Shown here: piece after piece, positions 24,758 through 34,032 of the stretch | How positions within the stretch are numbered: the stretch's first letter is position 1 | Layout: the number at the start of each line of letters is the position of its first letter | NCBI GenBank assembly: GCA_964549445.1 | Contig: CAZJVS010000004.1 | Span: 62,001-126,000, forward strand | DNA length: 64,000 nucleotides | Origin: SpSt-539 sp964549445 | Lineage (GTDB): Bacteria; Planctomycetota; Phycisphaerae; UBA1845; UTPLA1 | Direction: 5' to 3' | The notes under the pieces: model-generated | Told to the model about the DNA's origin: nothing | Databases searched by the model: none | The model's input: only the letters and a program-made list of their open reading frames with translations | Translations under genes and position numbers: made by a program

Positions 24758-26848
24758 TCAGGCCGGCTGCGCGACGGGCTGCTGAGCCGCGGCATCGCGA
24801 GCCAGCACTTGCGCGTGTGTCGCATGCTCTTCGCCGAACCGCACAAGCCGCGCGCTGTTGAATACCACCACGAAGCTCGATGCCGTATGCAGAAAAGCCG
24901 CCATCACCGGTGTGACAAATCCGAAAGCCCCCAGCGTCACGATCGCAACGACAAACGTCACGCCGAACACCAGATTTTGAATGATAACTTTCCGCGTCGC
25001 CCGCGAAAGTCGAATCAAAAACGGCAGCCGCAGAAGATCGTTATTGAGCAGCGCAATCGACGCCGAGTTGATCGCCACGTCCGAACCGGCCGCGCCCATC
25101 GCCACGCCCAGGTCGCCGGCCGCCAGCGCCGGCGCGTCGTTCACGCCGTCGCCGACCACGACCACGCGCTGCCCCTCGCGCCGCATCTGTTCAACCAGGT
25201 CGAGCTTCTCGTGGGGAAGGCATTCGGCCTTGAACTCCGAGCAGCCCATCTCGCGGGCCACTTTGCGAGCCACCGCTCGCTGATCGCCCGTCAACATCGC
25301 AATCCGCTTGATGCCGATCGCCTGGAGTTGCTGCACCGCCTCGCGGGCCGCCGGCCGCGTCCGATCTTCCACTCCCACGTATCCGAGGCAGCGCCCGCCG
25401 CGCGCCACGAACAGCAGACCCACGCCCTCGGCCTTGGCCGCCGACTCGGCGCTCGCCGTCACATCCACGTTGCGTGCCTTCAGGAATGTCTCGCGCCCGA
25501 CGAGGATCTCTTCGCCGTTCAGCGTCGCGACGACGCCCTGTCCGGCCACCTCCTCAAACTTCGACGGACGGGTCAGTTCCACGTTGGCCTCGCGTGCCAC
25601 GTTCACGAGCGCCCGCGCCGCGGGGTGATTGCTGAGCTGCTCGGCGCTGCCTGCCGACCGAACGAGATCCGCCGCATCGACCCCGCTCGCCGGCACCAGC
25701 CGCGTCACGTGCAGCACCCCGGTCGTCAGCGTCCCGGTCTTGTCAAACACAACAGCGGTCAATCGCCCGGCGGTTTCGAGACTCGTTACGTTCTTGATCA
25801 GAATCCCAAGCCGCGCCGCGCACGACAATCCGGCCACAACCGCCGTCGGAGTCGCCATAATCAGCGCGCACGGACAGCTCGCGACCAGCATCGCGATCGC
25901 CTTTTGCACTCCGTTGCCCTCGCCGCGATTGAAGTAGAGCACCAGCCCGGCCAGCATCAACACGACCGGCGTGTACCAGATCGCGTACTGATCGATCAAC
26001 CGCATGATCGGAATTCGCGTCCGCTCGGCCTGCAAGATCAGATTCTGCACCCGGCCCAGCGTCGTATCCGGCCCGATCTTCGTCACCTCGATATCCATCG
26101 CACCGGTGATGTTGTTCGTCCCCGAAAACACCTGATCGCCCGGCCGCTTGTCGACCGGCAACGACTCACCCGTAATGTTCGCCTGGTTGACGATCGACTC
26201 GCCGGTGCTGACCACGCCATCGACCGGAATGTTGTCGCCCGGCCGCACACGAACATGTTGCCCGACACGCAGCGTCTTGACATCGACTTCCTGCTCGCCG
26301 CCGCCCGTGATCAGCATCGCCCGCGTCGGCGTCAGCCGGATCAGCGACTCGATGGCGGCCCGCGCCCCGATCGCCGTACGCGTCTCAATCAACTCGGAAA
26401 GTAGCAGGAAAAACCCGATGACTCCCGCCGCGCGATAATCCTGTATCGCAAACGCCGCCAGAATCGCTAACGCCACCAGTTCGTCCATGTGCAGGTGGCC
26501 GCTGATCAGGTTCCGGATCGCGTGCCAGATGATTCGGATGCCCAGCAACGCCGCTCCGATGGCCGCGACCACGTCCATCTGAAACTGATACTGGTAAACC
26601 TTGACTTGGCGTATCGCGCCATCGACAAGCTGGTCCTCATAGCTCCACGGGCTGTACCACTGAATGTAATAGCTGGTCAGAACCAGGATGCCGCCCATCA
26701 GAGTTGCAATCAGCCCGAGACTGGCTCGGCTCGCCGCCGCCGCCACCCCGTGATCGTGGTGATGGTGGTCGTGTCCGTGCGCATGATCATGAAAGTGGCT
26801 GTGATGCTCGGTTTCAGCGGCGTTGATGCCGATCACCTGGTGCGCCAT
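24758..26848 (-). CDS. P1B-type heavy-metal ATPase with His-rich N-terminus
   Basis: A 696-residue ATP-driven metal exporter in the cytoplasmic membrane. Present: the phosphatase TGES motif (NITGESLPVDK), the membrane metal site SCPCAL, phosphorylation motif DKTGTLT, the P1B hallmark HP (SNHPAARAL), TGDQ and GDGVNDAPAL. Instead of a Cys-x-x-Cys metal-binding domain the N-terminus carries a cluster of histidines (HHSHFHDHAHGHDHHHHDHG, about residues 16-35), suggesting Zn, Co, Ni or Cd rather than, or besides, copper. The last helix has AAFLHTASSFVVVFNSARL, where specificity residues lie; I cannot assign the metal. ATG 26848 has GAGG 6 bases upstream. It has its own promoter, as a terminator separates it from the gene upstream. 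Confidence 0.9.
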   Translation of the reverse strand: MAHQVIGINAAETEHHSHFHDHAHGHDHHHHDHGVAAAASRASLGLIATLMGGILVLTSYYIQWYSPWSYEDQLVDGAIRQVKVYQYQFQMDVVAAIGAALLGIRIIWHAIRNLISGHLHMDELVALAILAAFAIQDYRAAGVIGFFLLLSELIETRTAIGARAAIESLIRLTPTRAMLITGGGEQEVDVKTLRVGQHVRVRPGDNIPVDGVVSTGESIVNQANITGESLPVDKRPGDQVFSGTNNITGAMDIEVTKIGPDTTLGRVQNLILQAERTRIPIMRLIDQYAIWYTPVVLMLAGLVLYFNRGEGNGVQKAIAMLVASCPCALIMATPTAVVAGLSCAARLGILIKNVTSLETAGRLTAVVFDKTGTLTTGVLHVTRLVPASGVDAADLVRSAGSAEQLSNHPAARALVNVAREANVELTRPSKFEEVAGQGVVATLNGEEILVGRETFLKARNVDVTASAESAAKAEGVGLLFVARGGRCLGYVGVEDRTRPAAREAVQQLQAIGIKRIAMLTGDQRAVARKVAREMGCSEFKAECLPHEKLDLVEQMRREGQRVVVVGDGVNDAPALAAGDLGVAMGAAGSDVAINSASIALLNNDLLRLPFLIRLSRATRKVIIQNLVFGVTFVVAIVTLGAFGFVTPVMAAFLHTASSFVVVFNSARLVRFGEEHATHAQVLARDAAAQQPVAQPA

Positions 26849-26973
26849 GAATGCCTCGCTGATGCTCGGGGTAGCAATCTGTCCTGGGCGGGTCTCAACG
26901 GCCCGGTCTCGGGCAACCACACCAACGTCGTATGATATGCCCGTGCGCCCGCCACGCCAACGCGTCCGCGCGC

Positions 26974-27006
26974 GCAAAAGAAAACGCCTCCCGCGGGGGA
27001 GGCGTT
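26974..27006 (-). terminator. Intrinsic terminator of the secreted protease gene
   Basis: Perfect 10-bp stem (26983-26992 with 26997-27006), 4-base loop, followed in the minus direction by TTTTCTTTTG. It lies 28 bases past the stop codon of the matrixin-like gene. Confidence 0.85.
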
Positions 27007-27033
27007 CGGATGGCTGTGGGTTGCCTTCTTTCG

Positions 27034-29142
27034 TCAGAGCAGAAGATCGATGAACAACTGCAGGTCGTCGCCGTTGACGAACCCGTCATTGTTCAGATCC
27101 GCGGCGCACAGGATCGGCGGCGTCAGCCCGACGAGTTGATCGACGAGGTACGGGATGTCCAGAATGCTGACCGTCCCGTCGCCGTTCAAGTCCGCTTGAA
27201 CAACCGTGATGTCGAACGAATCCGACGTGCCGCCGCAGCCCGACGCGCTGTCCGCCTGCACGATGACGGTGTACGGCGTTCCCGCGATCACCGGATTCGG
27301 CCAGGAAATCTGGCCCGTATTCGCGTCGATCGTCATGCCGACCGGTGGAGTCCCGCCGAGTGACCACGTCAACGGAGCAGCCCCGCCCGTCGTCGACGGC
27401 GTCAGCGTAAACAGCGTGCTGCACACTGCGCCGGTATCGGCGATCGGCGTGATCGTCGGCGGATTCGGATCGACAGTCAGTTGGAACGACGTGCTGTCCG
27501 AACCGCATGCATTCGAGACACCGACATCGATCGTGTAGGGCGACCCGGTCATCACTGGCGTCGGCCACGAGATCACCCCGTTGCCCGGGTTGATCGTCAT
27601 TCCGGCTGGTGGCGATCCGCCCAGCGACCAGGTCAGCGGGCCCGTACCTGTTGCCGACGGCGTCGCCGAAGTGTAAGTCACGCCGCACGCCGTGTTCGCA
27701 GACGCGATGCTGTTGATCGCCGGAGACTCGCACGGAGCCGTGACCGACAGGTCAATGAAATAGAGCTGCGATTGCGACGGCGAATCGCCTTCGTCCACTC
27801 GAATGTAGTAGTCTCCGGCCGCCGGGAGCACCACGCCGGACAGCACCTCCGCTGAGCCCGCCGGCGCCGAATTGCCCGTTCCCAGCACGGTTGTGCCGTC
27901 CGTTGCGATGATTTGCACGTTCAGGTTTGCCGCAGCGAGACTGTTTGTATTGACGACCGCGTTATTGCAGTTCGCATCCTGGGCATATGACGGATACGAA
28001 AATCCTCGCGGCGTAATCGTAACGCTCGCCGTGCGACCGCCGGTGACGGAGAACTTCCAGTAGTCGACCTTGCCGTTCGCATCGATGCTCAGGTTGGCGC
28101 TATTCGCCGGATTCGATCCGGTCAGCGGTGCAGGAAGGTCTCCAAAGTGAATGGGGCTTCCGACATCGACGGCTCCGATGTTCGTCGCGGTCCCGGCCGT
28201 GTCATTGTTCTCATACGGATCGCCATACTGTCGCTGGCCGGCACGAATGTCGTCGTGCTGCGGACCGTCAAACCCCGTATTCAGGAACGGCTCCATGAGC
28301 TTGTTCGACGACACCGGGCAGACGTGCAGCAGACCGATGCCGTGCCCATGCTCGTGCATGATGGTATTTCGGAAAAACTTGTTCTGATTCGAAGGCAGCG
28401 TCCCGGTCTGCCACGATTCTGAACTGTCCAGCACCATATCGCCGTTGGACGGGAATTGGTTGTATGCGAGCACACCATTGACTCCATCGATATTGTGCAT
28501 GGCGATGCGGATGTCACCGCGCAGCCCGGCCGAGCCGGCGCTGCCCCACACCGCTCCATCGTCCCAGTCGTTTCCGCCGACGGTTATTCGGGTGTAAGTC
28601 AAACCGGTCACTTGCGACCACCGATCAAAGCACTGCTGTACGCGGTTGATCCAGAAAGCGCGACCGCCGAGTGATGCAAACTTCGTATCCAGCGTGGAAA
28701 ACAGGATATTCGGTGCCGTTGGTTCGCCCACGCCGCCCGGGATGCTCAGCCCATCCGGCGCGAAGCTCCACGTCAAGGCCCGTGGCGTTCCCTGCGAACC
28801 GGACCACCGGCTCGTGAGCTGGTAACGCGGGCCCGGCTCGTCGAGGCCCTGCATTTCAATCTGCGAAACATAATTGACAACGTCCGGCGGCGTGCCTTTC
28901 GCAAAGCAAACGAAGACCGGTGTCTTCAATGTCTCCGGCGCCGCAAAGTTCTGCTTGTACCACTCGAGTGGCTGCCTCGGCCCGGTGGGAACGTCATCAC
29001 CTGAATCGTCTTCGAGGACGTCGTTCAGCGAAATATTCGAGTGCGCAACGGCGACCGGCGAGCTCCGATTAAATCCGCCAAACCACGTCGCCGCCGTGCC
29101 AATCCCGACCGCGACGAGAATGATGCCAATGTACCGCTGCAT
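27034..29142 (-). CDS. Secreted matrixin-like metalloprotease with dockerin tail
   Basis: A 702-residue exported protein. A signal/membrane segment (IGIILVAVGIGTAATWF) leads to a catalytic region holding the zinc motif HEHGHGIGLLH (His 263, 267 and 273, Glu 264), as in matrixin/M10-type metzincins, preceded by a plausible FWINRVQQCFDRWSQVTGL helix. A beta-sandwich like the bacterial pre-peptidase C-terminal domain follows (about 355-465; FSVTGGRTASVTITPRG, GDYYIRVDEGDS), then two putative-Ig repeats (each WSLGGxPPxGMTI) and a C-terminal type I dockerin-like pair (DLNGDGTVSILDI, DLNNDGFVNGDDL). It probably digests extracellular protein. The dockerin style matches the giant protein at 519-5249. 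A strong terminator follows. Confidence 0.82.
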   Translation of the reverse strand: MQRYIGIILVAVGIGTAATWFGGFNRSSPVAVAHSNISLNDVLEDDSGDDVPTGPRQPLEWYKQNFAAPETLKTPVFVCFAKGTPPDVVNYVSQIEMQGLDEPGPRYQLTSRWSGSQGTPRALTWSFAPDGLSIPGGVGEPTAPNILFSTLDTKFASLGGRAFWINRVQQCFDRWSQVTGLTYTRITVGGNDWDDGAVWGSAGSAGLRGDIRIAMHNIDGVNGVLAYNQFPSNGDMVLDSSESWQTGTLPSNQNKFFRNTIMHEHGHGIGLLHVCPVSSNKLMEPFLNTGFDGPQHDDIRAGQRQYGDPYENNDTAGTATNIGAVDVGSPIHFGDLPAPLTGSNPANSANLSIDANGKVDYWKFSVTGGRTASVTITPRGFSYPSYAQDANCNNAVVNTNSLAAANLNVQIIATDGTTVLGTGNSAPAGSAEVLSGVVLPAAGDYYIRVDEGDSPSQSQLYFIDLSVTAPCESPAINSIASANTACGVTYTSATPSATGTGPLTWSLGGSPPAGMTINPGNGVISWPTPVMTGSPYTIDVGVSNACGSDSTSFQLTVDPNPPTITPIADTGAVCSTLFTLTPSTTGGAAPLTWSLGGTPPVGMTIDANTGQISWPNPVIAGTPYTVIVQADSASGCGGTSDSFDITVVQADLNGDGTVSILDIPYLVDQLVGLTPPILCAADLNNDGFVNGDDLQLFIDLLL

Positions 29143-29751
29143 TTGCTTCTAATCCTTTCCAAATAACCGACGCGTTCAGCGAACCGCTGATTTCGCGTCG
29201 TGCTGCCCTGAATGTTGTCGGTCTGGATACGTGGCGAACGGCTCCCGATCGGGACTGATGCTGCCTGAAAGTCGCCGTGCATTCCTGTTGCACTTGAAGC
29301 GACTGAACCGGAGCCGGACTACAGATTTGCCCGACAATTTAGGTTATCGATTTTGCCGCATCGATGTCAAGGAATCCGCGTCCGAAAACGTACGAAATGC
29401 CCGAAAATCCGGCACAAATCTCACTGCTCGATTTGTCAAGCCGATACCGGATCGCTCCGTTTCTCCCCTCCATCCGTCGTGCTTTGTCACACATCAGAAC
29501 ACAGCTGGAACTCGCCCGTGGCCGCAAACGAATTCGCATCCACCTCGCAAAACGCGTATGAGTATTCGCATTCTGACATCTCGATCGCGTCCGCGAACTC
29601 AAATCCCAAGCTCAACCGCCCAGCGACCGATACAGACCCGACGCGATCGTAACGGGCCATTGGCAAAGCCCTTGCGGTCGCCGGATGCGGTTGCTCTAAT
29701 CATTTCCCCGCCGCGGGCGGCGGAATCGAATAACGCTGAGAGGAGTCCCGG
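29143..29751. other. Intergenic region between divergent genes
   Basis: About 600 bp with no supportable gene. It carries the upstream region of the protease (minus) and a plausible promoter for the UDP-sugar dehydrogenase (plus) at its right end. Confidence 0.4.
29672..29700 (+). promoter_or_regulatory. Candidate sigma70 promoter of the UDP-sugar dehydrogenase
   Basis: TTGCGG, 17-base spacer, TCTAAT (5 of 6 in the -10). The predicted start of transcription is about 45 bases before the GTG start codon. Confidence 0.4.
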
Positions 29752-31071
29752 GTGGACATTTCACAACTTCAACGCAACATCGAAAACAAGCGGGCCGTCA
29801 TCGGCATCATGGGCATGGGCTACGTCGGCCTGCCGCTCGTCGGTACATTTACGCGCGCCGGCTTCCGCTGCATCGGCTTCGACATCGACCCCAACAAGGT
29901 CCGCATGCTCAATGCCGGCCGCAGCTACATCGAGCACATCCCCTCCGAGGCGATCGCAAATCTGGTGCGATCCAAGCGATTCCACGCCACGTCGAACATG
30001 AACGACCTCAAGAAGCCCGACGCGATCATCATTTGCGTGCCGACGCCGCTGAGTAAGTCGCGCGACCCGGACATGTCCTACGTCGAAGGCACGGCCGAAG
30101 CCATTGCGCCGCGCCTTCGCAAAGGCCAGCTCGTTGTACTCGAATCGACAACCTATCCCGGCACGACGCGCGAACTCGTCAAGCCCATCCTCGAAAAGAG
30201 CGGCCTCAAGGCCGAGCGCGATTTCTTCCTCGCATTCTCGCCCGAGCGCGAAGACCCCGGCCGAAAGGATTACAGCACCGCAACGATTCCGAAAGTGGTG
30301 GGGGGCCTCGGCCGCAAGAGCCACCGCCTCGCCGTCGCTCTCTACACCCAGGCTATTGCCAAGGTCGTGCCAGTCGGAAGCTGCGAAGTCGCCGAAGCCG
30401 CCAAGATCGTCGAAAACGTCTATCGCTGCGTGAACATCGCGATGGTCAACGAATTGAAGCTCGTCTTCGACAAGATGGGCATTGACGTCTGGGAGGTCAT
30501 CAACGCCGCCAAGACCAAGCCCTTCGGCTTTCAGGCCTTCTACCCCGGCCCCGGCCTCGGCGGCCACTGCATTCCCATTGACCCGTTCTACCTGACTTGG
30601 AAAGCCCGCCAGTACGGCGAGCCCACCCGCTTCATCGAGTTGGCCGGCGAAATCAACACCTTCATGCCCGAGTACGTCATCGAGCGGCTGACCGAGGCCC
30701 TCAACAATCGCGGCAAGCCTGTCCGCGGCTCGCGCATTCTCGTGCTCGGCCTCGCCTACAAGAAAGACGTCGACGACCTTCGAGAAAGCCCCAGCATCGA
30801 GCTGATTCACCTTTTGCAGAAGCGCGGCGCCAAGGTCGACTACAACGACCCGCACATCCCCCGCACCCACAAGGGCCGCGAGCACGATCTCGGCATGAAA
30901 TCCGTCCCGCTGACGGCCGCCAACCTCAAGCGCTACGACGCCGTGCTGATCTCAACCGATCACACCAAGTACGACGCCAACATGATCGTCAAGAACGCCA
31001 AGCTCGTGATCGACACCCGCAACGCCTGCGCCAACGTCCGCCGCGGCCGCGAAAAAATCGTCAAGGCGTAG
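29752..31071 (+). CDS. wbpA: UDP-N-acetylglucosamine/mannosamine 6-dehydrogenase (WbpA/TviB type)
   Basis: A 439-residue nucleotide-sugar dehydrogenase that oxidises the C6 hydroxyl of a UDP-HexNAc to the uronic acid with two NAD. Motifs: Rossmann GIMGMGYVGLPLV, FSPEREDPGR, the catalytic Cys 273 in GPGLGGHCIPIDPFYL, and the C-terminal VLGLAYKKDVDDLRESPS. The FSPER-x-DPG signature fits the WbpA/TviB/UDP-HexNAc group better than UDP-glucose dehydrogenase. The GTG start has AGGAG 7 bases upstream. Product sugars feed surface polysaccharide or glycan. Its final 11 bases overlap the convergent ribbon-helix-helix gene. Confidence 0.88.
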   Translation: MDISQLQRNIENKRAVIGIMGMGYVGLPLVGTFTRAGFRCIGFDIDPNKVRMLNAGRSYIEHIPSEAIANLVRSKRFHATSNMNDLKKPDAIIICVPTPLSKSRDPDMSYVEGTAEAIAPRLRKGQLVVLESTTYPGTTRELVKPILEKSGLKAERDFFLAFSPEREDPGRKDYSTATIPKVVGGLGRKSHRLAVALYTQAIAKVVPVGSCEVAEAAKIVENVYRCVNIAMVNELKLVFDKMGIDVWEVINAAKTKPFGFQAFYPGPGLGGHCIPIDPFYLTWKARQYGEPTRFIELAGEINTFMPEYVIERLTEALNNRGKPVRGSRILVLGLAYKKDVDDLRESPSIELIHLLQKRGAKVDYNDPHIPRTHKGREHDLGMKSVPLTAANLKRYDAVLISTDHTKYDANMIVKNAKLVIDTRNACANVRRGREKIVKA

Positions 31072-31273
31072 CCGGCCGGTCGTCGTTTGCGTTCGCAACT
31101 GTTCCGTCGCTCGACGTGTCGCGCGACTTTCGACCATCCCGCTTCCGCGTCGCCTCTCGCAGCACAAACTCGATCTGCGCATTCACGCTCCGCAGCTCGT
31201 CGCGCGCCCACCGCGCGAGCGCGTCGTAGAGATCCGGCGGGATCCGCAGTAATACCGGCTTTTTCTCCGCCAT
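31061..31273 (-). CDS. Arc-like ribbon-helix-helix protein
   Basis: A 70-residue small protein. Residues 5-45 (PVLLRIPPDLYDALARWA then LRSVNAQIEFVLREA) match the Arc/MetJ ribbon-helix-helix fold: one beta strand followed by two helices, with the family LRIPPDLYDAL opening and the NAQIEFVLREA second helix. The C-terminal 25 residues are polar and probably disordered. It lies 18 bases after the SPFH gene on the same strand and most likely shares its transcript; it may bind the palindrome at 32232. Possible alternative: an antitoxin-like protein, but no toxin is adjacent. Confidence 0.78.
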   Translation of the reverse strand: MAEKKPVLLRIPPDLYDALARWARDELRSVNAQIEFVLREATRKRDGRKSRDTSSDGTVANANDDRPATP

Positions 31274-31291
31274 CTCACCACCGCTGTGCGA

Positions 31292-32197
31292 CTAGCTGTG
31301 CAGCGTCCCCGCGTTGATCACCGGTGAAGCCGCCTGCTCCCCGCACAGAACCACCAGCAGGTTGCTCACCATCGCCGCCTTGCGCTCCGCGTCGAGATCG
31401 ACAATCGCATCCTTCTGCAGATGGTCGAGCGCCATATGCACCATGCCCACCGCGCCCTCGACGATCCGGGACCGCGCCGCGACGATCGCCTCCGCCTGTT
31501 GCCGCCGCAGCATCGCCCCCGCGATTTCCGGCGCGTACGCCAGGTGGCTCAGCCGCGCTTCCTCGACGACGCAGCCCGCCTTCGCCAGGCGTTCCTGCAA
31601 TTCTCCCTGCAGCGCCCGCGCCACCTCGTCCATGCTGCCGCGCAGCGAAACGCCGTGATCTTCGGGATGATCGTACGGGTACAAGCTCGCCAGATGCCGA
31701 ATGGCCGACTCGCTCTGGATGCCGACGTAATGCGAGTAGTCGTCCACGTCGAACAGCGCGCGAGCCGTGTCGTGCACGCGCCACACAATGACCGCCGCGA
31801 TCTCGATCGGGTTGCCGCGCTGATCGTTCACCTTTAGTTTTTCAGTGTTGAAGTTCCGTGCCCGCAGCGACACCTTCTTCTTTGAATAAAACGGATTGGC
31901 GTAGCTCAATCCCGGTCGCTTCGCCGTGCCCTTGTAATTGCCGAACAGCAGCAACACCGCCCCCTCATTGGGCTGCAACGTGAACAGCCCGCACCACAGG
32001 ATGATCAGCACAATCAGTGCAAGGATCGCCGCCAGCAGCGCCGCGATGTCGAGGAACCCCGGTCCAGGGTGTTTGCCGATCATCGCCAGGTGCCGGATCG
32101 ACATCACGATCCAGTAGATGTTGCCGATCGTGGCCAATGCCAGCACGGCCAGCATCACTCCGCCTCGTTTTGGGATGCGATCAAATTCGGTAGTCAT
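31292..32197 (-). CDS. SPFH/Band-7 domain membrane protein
   Basis: A 301-residue protein with two N-terminal transmembrane segments (MLAVLALATIGNIYWIVM and LDIAALLAAILALIVLIILW), then an SPFH/Band-7 domain (about 75-255): NEGAVLLLFGNYKGTAKRPGL, VNDQRGNPIEIAAVIVWRV, ALQGELQERLAKAGCVVEEA, and the AEAIVAARSRIVEGAV helix. Such proteins oligomerise at membranes and scaffold or protect other proteins. AGAGGAGA precedes the ATG. It is cotranscribed with the ribbon-helix-helix protein, a pairing also seen in other bacteria by my recollection of the family. Client unknown. Confidence 0.85.
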   Translation of the reverse strand: MTTEFDRIPKRGGVMLAVLALATIGNIYWIVMSIRHLAMIGKHPGPGFLDIAALLAAILALIVLIILWCGLFTLQPNEGAVLLLFGNYKGTAKRPGLSYANPFYSKKKVSLRARNFNTEKLKVNDQRGNPIEIAAVIVWRVHDTARALFDVDDYSHYVGIQSESAIRHLASLYPYDHPEDHGVSLRGSMDEVARALQGELQERLAKAGCVVEEARLSHLAYAPEIAGAMLRRQQAEAIVAARSRIVEGAVGMVHMALDHLQKDAIVDLDAERKAAMVSNLLVVLCGEQAASPVINAGTLHS

Positions 32198-32231
32198 GCG
32201 ACGGTCTCCTCTAGTTCCCGTTGTATATCAC

Positions 32232-32243
32232 TATGATATCATA
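32232..32243. promoter_or_regulatory. Perfect 12-bp palindrome, candidate operator
   Basis: TATGATATCATA is a perfect inverted repeat in the only AT-rich patch near the SPFH start, 35 bases upstream of its ATG. A half-site ATATCA also recurs at 32225-32230, 12 bases from the copy in the palindrome, consistent with dimer-of-dimers binding by a ribbon-helix-helix repressor. Confidence 0.4.
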
Positions 32244-32361
32244 ACGGAATCTATGCAGCCAAGTCACTCCCATAATCGAAGAATGTAGATCGTGTCTAAG
32301 CTGCTATATTTAAATGCTTTACGAAAGATGCTACGACCGAAAACTCGAACGGCCGAGTCTC

Positions 32362-32751
32362 CTACTCTCGTCGAGGAAGAACGTCCGCCAGTCGCCCAAT
32401 CGTCTCTGCACTGCCGACCGACGCCTTTCCGAACCCCTGAATCCCGCCCGCCGCCACGCTTGCCTCATGCGCCTCCGGGAAGTTGCTCACCATCATGATC
32501 GAAACGCCCGCCAGCGCGTCGTCCGCCTTCGCCATTCGCAGCAAATCAATCCCCGGGCTCCCGTCGGCAAAAATCAATCGATTGACGAGAACGAGCGCGT
32601 ACTCCGTACGCCGCATCGCTTCCATCGCCTCGTCAACGAACATGACGCGATCAATCTCGACGTCAAAATGCCGCTCCAGCATCCGCCGGATCATCCCATG
32701 ATCTGGATCGCAGTTGCCGACATCCAGTACGCGGCTTCGCGCCTCTGCCAT
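32362..32751 (-). CDS. Receiver-like (CheY-fold) protein lacking the phospho-acceptor Asp
   Basis: A 129-residue single-domain protein with the alternating pattern of a response-regulator receiver: VLDVGNCDPDHGMIRRMLE at the start, YALVLVNRLI where the third strand should end in the acceptor Asp, LLRMAKADDALAGVSIMMVSN for helix 3/strand 4, and GFGKASV with the conserved Lys. The acceptor position is Asn (LVLVN), so ordinary phosphorylation is unlikely. It probably acts by protein-protein contact. GGAG is 9 bases before the ATG. It is divergent from the aminotransferase. Partner unknown. Confidence 0.6.
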   Translation of the reverse strand: MAEARSRVLDVGNCDPDHGMIRRMLERHFDVEIDRVMFVDEAMEAMRRTEYALVLVNRLIFADGSPGIDLLRMAKADDALAGVSIMMVSNFPEAHEASVAAGGIQGFGKASVGSAETIGRLADVLPRRE

Positions 32752-32827
32752 GTGTGTTGCTCCGTCCCATTGTCGCCATTCGGCGCAACGGATAGATTCT
32801 ATCCGACGACTCGACGCGGAGCCCGCT

Positions 32828-34009
<1,182 letters not shown>

Positions 34010-34032
34010 AGTCCGCCGGTACTACGCCCAAA

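Noticed and set aside
29339..29602. 87-codon minus frame before the UDP-sugar dehydrogenase
   Set aside because: Overlaps probable promoter DNA and has no protein-like pattern.
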